The translations under genes and the position numbers were made by a program. Below are positions 34,267-34,590 of a stretch of 34,590 nucleotides of DNA, in pieces. The notes beneath the pieces were generated by a model, which was not told where the DNA came from, ran no database searches, and saw nothing but the letters and a program-made list of their open reading frames with translations. Origin of the DNA: Streptomyces torulosus (GTDB lineage Bacteria; Actinomycetota; Actinomycetes; Streptomycetales; Streptomycetaceae); the NCBI RefSeq assembly GCF_001419765.1, contig NZ_LIRK01000299.1, forward strand, positions 1 to 34,590. The letters are read 5' to 3'. How positions within the stretch are numbered: position 1 is the stretch's first letter; each line of letters begins with the position of its first letter.

Positions 34267-34590
34267 TCAGCGCCGGGGCGGGCGGACGCCGCGGAACTCC
34301 CAGTCGCCGCCCAGCGCCGTGGACAGCACCTCCTCGGACTCGGTGGGCTGCGCGCCGACGTCGCCGCGGATCGGGGTGGGGCCGGTGACGATGTGGTTGG
34401 TGAGCCGGCCGAGGCCCTCGACCTCGACCTCGACGACGTCACCGGGCTGGACGGGGCGGGAGTTGGCGGGGGTGCCGGACAGCAGTACGTCGCCCGGGTA
34501 GAGGGTGATGGTGCGGGCGATGTCGGCGACGAGGTAGTGCATGTCCCACTGCATCTCGTCGGTCGTACCGTCCTGGACGACCTTGCCGTT
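34267..34590 (-). CDS. FAH-family hydrolase/isomerase, C-terminal part (partial)
   Basis: The frame is open to the right edge, so only the last 107 residues are present. The sequence reads NGKVVQDGTTDEMQWDMHYL, then TLYPGDVLLSGTPANSRPVQ and DVVEVEVEGLGRLTNHI. The GD-V-LLSGTP and metal-associated loops are typical of fumarylacetoacetate hydrolases and the related 2-hydroxyhepta-2,4-diene-dioate isomerases. The upstream part is outside the window, and the substrate cannot be told from this tail. Confidence 0.9.
   Translation of the reverse strand, partial: NGKVVQDGTTDEMQWDMHYLVADIARTITLYPGDVLLSGTPANSRPVQPGDVVEVEVEGLGRLTNHIVTGPTPIRGDVGAQPTESEEVLSTALGGDWEFRGVRPPRR

Overview
The window is high-GC DNA with frequent GTG starts, GTGA/ATGA stop-start overlaps and large families of TetR, AraC, IclR, MarR and PucR regulators. 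Together with Streptomyces-type insertion-sequence remnants and a PAS/GAF/SpoIIE/ATPase phosphatase, this points to a Streptomyces or close actinomycete, probably an accessory part of the chromosome. No rRNA, tRNA, CRISPR array or intact mobile element was seen.

Layout. 1-2.3 kb: the tail of a probable TetR regulator, then an AraC regulator divergent from a short-chain dehydrogenase. 2.3-3.4 kb: a decayed zone with a broken SDR copy, an IS5-type transposase remnant and an orphan winged-helix fragment. 3.4-14.2 kb: an eight-gene minus-strand operon and a divergent IclR regulator. 14.3-15.3 kb: a second decayed zone with pieces of AraC, IS5, SGNH-hydrolase and ISL3 genes. 15.5-19.3 kb: MarR regulator, SpoIIE-type phosphatase and TetR regulator. 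19.3-28.6 kb: a plus-strand one-carbon/demethylation cluster (GcvT-like protein, PurU, FolD, cupin, Rieske oxygenase, reductase, APC permease, frameshifted PucR regulator, VOC protein). 28.6-34.2 kb: a minus-strand set with a hypothetical protein, a C26 glutamine-amidotransferase hydrolase, an aldehyde dehydrogenase, an APC permease and a second TetR paralogue. A partial FAH-family gene closes the window.

The standout is the 3.4-13.3 kb operon. It encodes an acetoacetyl-CoA-synthetase-like ligase, a split PEP-synthase-like dikinase without the PEP/pyruvate barrel (the architecture of phenylphosphate synthase), a three-protein biotin carboxylase (BCCP, biotin carboxylase, pyruvate-carboxylase-type carboxyltransferase), a HAD phosphatase and the biotin transporter BioY. 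Most junctions overlap or nearly touch. The carboxyltransferase keeps the metal ligands and catalytic Thr of pyruvate carboxylase, but by eye has Thr in place of the Arg that holds the carboxylate of pyruvate. I infer an ATP-activated, biotin-dependent ketone carboxylase: a ketone, most simply acetone, is activated through a phosphohistidine subunit, carboxylated to a beta-keto acid such as acetoacetate, then ligated to CoA. Substrate and mechanism are inference.

The 19-28 kb cluster reads as oxidative demethylation of a methylated amine or betaine. The Rieske oxygenase and reductase would release formaldehyde, while the GcvT-like protein, FolD and PurU would pass C1 units through tetrahydrofolate to formate. 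The 28-34 kb set resembles the Puu-type degradation of a gamma-glutamylated amine or polyamine. The two TetR paralogues, each beside one set, suggest related control.
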